DNA from: Sphingobacterium wenxiniae
GTDB lineage: Bacteria; Bacteroidota; Bacteroidia; Sphingobacteriales; Sphingobacteriaceae
Length of the DNA: 64,000 bases
Assembly: GCF_900116225.1 (NCBI RefSeq)
Contig: NZ_FOZZ01000007.1
Location: 62,001 to 126,000, forward strand
Direction: 5' to 3'
Shown: positions 63,406 through 64,000 of the stretch, one piece after another
Layout of the letters: each line of letters opens with the position of its first letter
Numbering within the stretch: the first letter of the stretch is position 1
The notes under the pieces: model-generated
What the model was told of the DNA's origin: nothing
The model's database searches: none
Seen by the model: only the letters and a program-made list of their open reading frames with translations
Position numbers and translations under genes: made by a program

Positions 63406-63993
63406 CTACAATTGAAAAGCTATATTGTTCTCTTCGATCATCTTCCGAAGATTGTTCAATGCATAACGCATACGGCCTAATGCTGTATTGATACTTACAT
63501 TTGTCACATCTGCAATATCTTTAAAGCTCATATCACAGAAATGACGCATAATCAACACCTCTTTTTGGTCGTCCGGCAATAGCTGTATAATCTTCCGCAA
63601 ATCTACATCCCGTTGCGTATCCATCAATTTCGATTCCACACTGTCATCTGCAAATTGCAATACATCAAAAATATCATACCCATCACTATTGACAACCGTA
63701 AGCCCACGCTTTTCTTTCCGAAAATGGTCAATAACCATGTTTTGGGCAATACGGACAACCCAAGGTAAAAACTTCCCTTCGTCGTTATAACGTCCGGATT
63801 TAAGTGTTTTGATTACTTTAATGAAAGTCTCCTGAAAAATATCCTCTGCCAGATATTCGTCCTTGACTTGAAGGTAGATAGATGTATATATTTTAGATTT
63901 GTACCTATTCAACAACTCTTCAATCCCCTGCTCATCACCGGCTACATAAGCCTGGATAAGCTCTTTATCACTCTTTTCTTTTAGCATTTTCAT
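63406..63993 (-). CDS. RNA polymerase sigma factor, ECF-like sigma-70 family
   Basis: 195 aa. Region 2 includes LLNRYKSKIYTSIYLQV and LAEDIFQETFIKVIKTL, then FLPWVVRIAQNMVIDHFRK. Region 4 (~135-188) has LPDDQKEVLIMRHFCDMSFKDIADVTNVSINTALGRMRYAL. There is no region 3, so it is an ECF-type factor. No anti-sigma gene is adjacent inside the window. A second ATG at 63987 is also possible. Confidence 0.93.
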   Translation of the reverse strand: MKMLKEKSDKELIQAYVAGDEQGIEELLNRYKSKIYTSIYLQVKDEYLAEDIFQETFIKVIKTLKSGRYNDEGKFLPWVVRIAQNMVIDHFRKEKRGLTVVNSDGYDIFDVLQFADDSVESKLMDTQRDVDLRKIIQLLPDDQKEVLIMRHFCDMSFKDIADVTNVSINTALGRMRYALNNLRKMIEENNIAFQL

Positions 63994-64000
63994 AATAAAT

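Overview
The window is chromosomal DNA of a Bacteroidota bacterium, most likely Sphingobacteriaceae (Sphingobacterium/Pedobacter type). The evidence is moderate to low GC, SusC/SusD and GH92 genes, bacillithiol synthesis (bshA), Bacteroidota -7 boxes (TAnnTTTG) upstream of several genes, AT-rich leaders with few Shine-Dalgarno sequences, and the gene order yceD-rpmF-plsX-fabH-accB-accC. I saw no transposase, phage gene, CRISPR array, rRNA or tRNA.

Region 1 (1-16.8 kb) is a paralogous array of six MacB/FtsX-type ABC exporter permeases (the first one partial). It also holds one exported GGS-repeat protein and, on the opposite strand, one LolD/MacB-type ATPase. The spacers carry a recurrent set of 3' hairpins and one 1.6 kb non-coding stretch with a decayed 21-bp minisatellite. 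Three transcription units here (5778, 10794 and the ATPase at 16674) share one control architecture. Two 16-bp palindromes, TGTYCG-N4-CGRACA (last one C->T relaxed), lie exactly 21 bp apart, about 90-100 bp upstream of a sigma-54 type GG-N10-GC promoter. This looks like an enhancer-controlled sigma-54 regulon that ties the ATPase to the permeases.

Region 2 (16.9-36.4 kb) is a polysaccharide utilisation locus for alpha-mannan. It contains a GH43-fold enzyme, a GH76 endo-mannanase, four GH92 alpha-mannosidases, a basic-secretory-protein metallopeptidase, SusD, SusC, and a divergent OmpR-type two-component system. One GH92 has HGNQP where the family has HGNEP, the substitution known from mannose-1-phosphate-6-mannose hydrolases. 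A 29-bp motif with TGTTAA direct repeats 22 bp apart lies, in the same orientation, upstream of both minus-strand PUL units. It is a candidate site for the adjacent response regulator.

Region 3 (36.4-47.2 kb) is housekeeping: a SirB1-like protein, a lipoprotein, queH, then yceD-rpmF-plsX-fabH-accB-accC, tatC, rpiB and an M28 peptidase. Region 4 (47.2-53.2 kb) holds a GntR-controlled ABC transporter operon with a perfect operator on its promoter, and a BlaI/M56 sensor pair with duplicated TonB domains. Region 5 (53.4-64 kb) holds arfB, bshA, pyrH-frr, a Tat-exported sugar isomerase-like protein, nuoA-nuoB-purK-purE, ffh, a YugP-type metallopeptidase, a DUF488 protein and an ECF-type sigma factor. 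Clear hairpin terminators separate many of these units.
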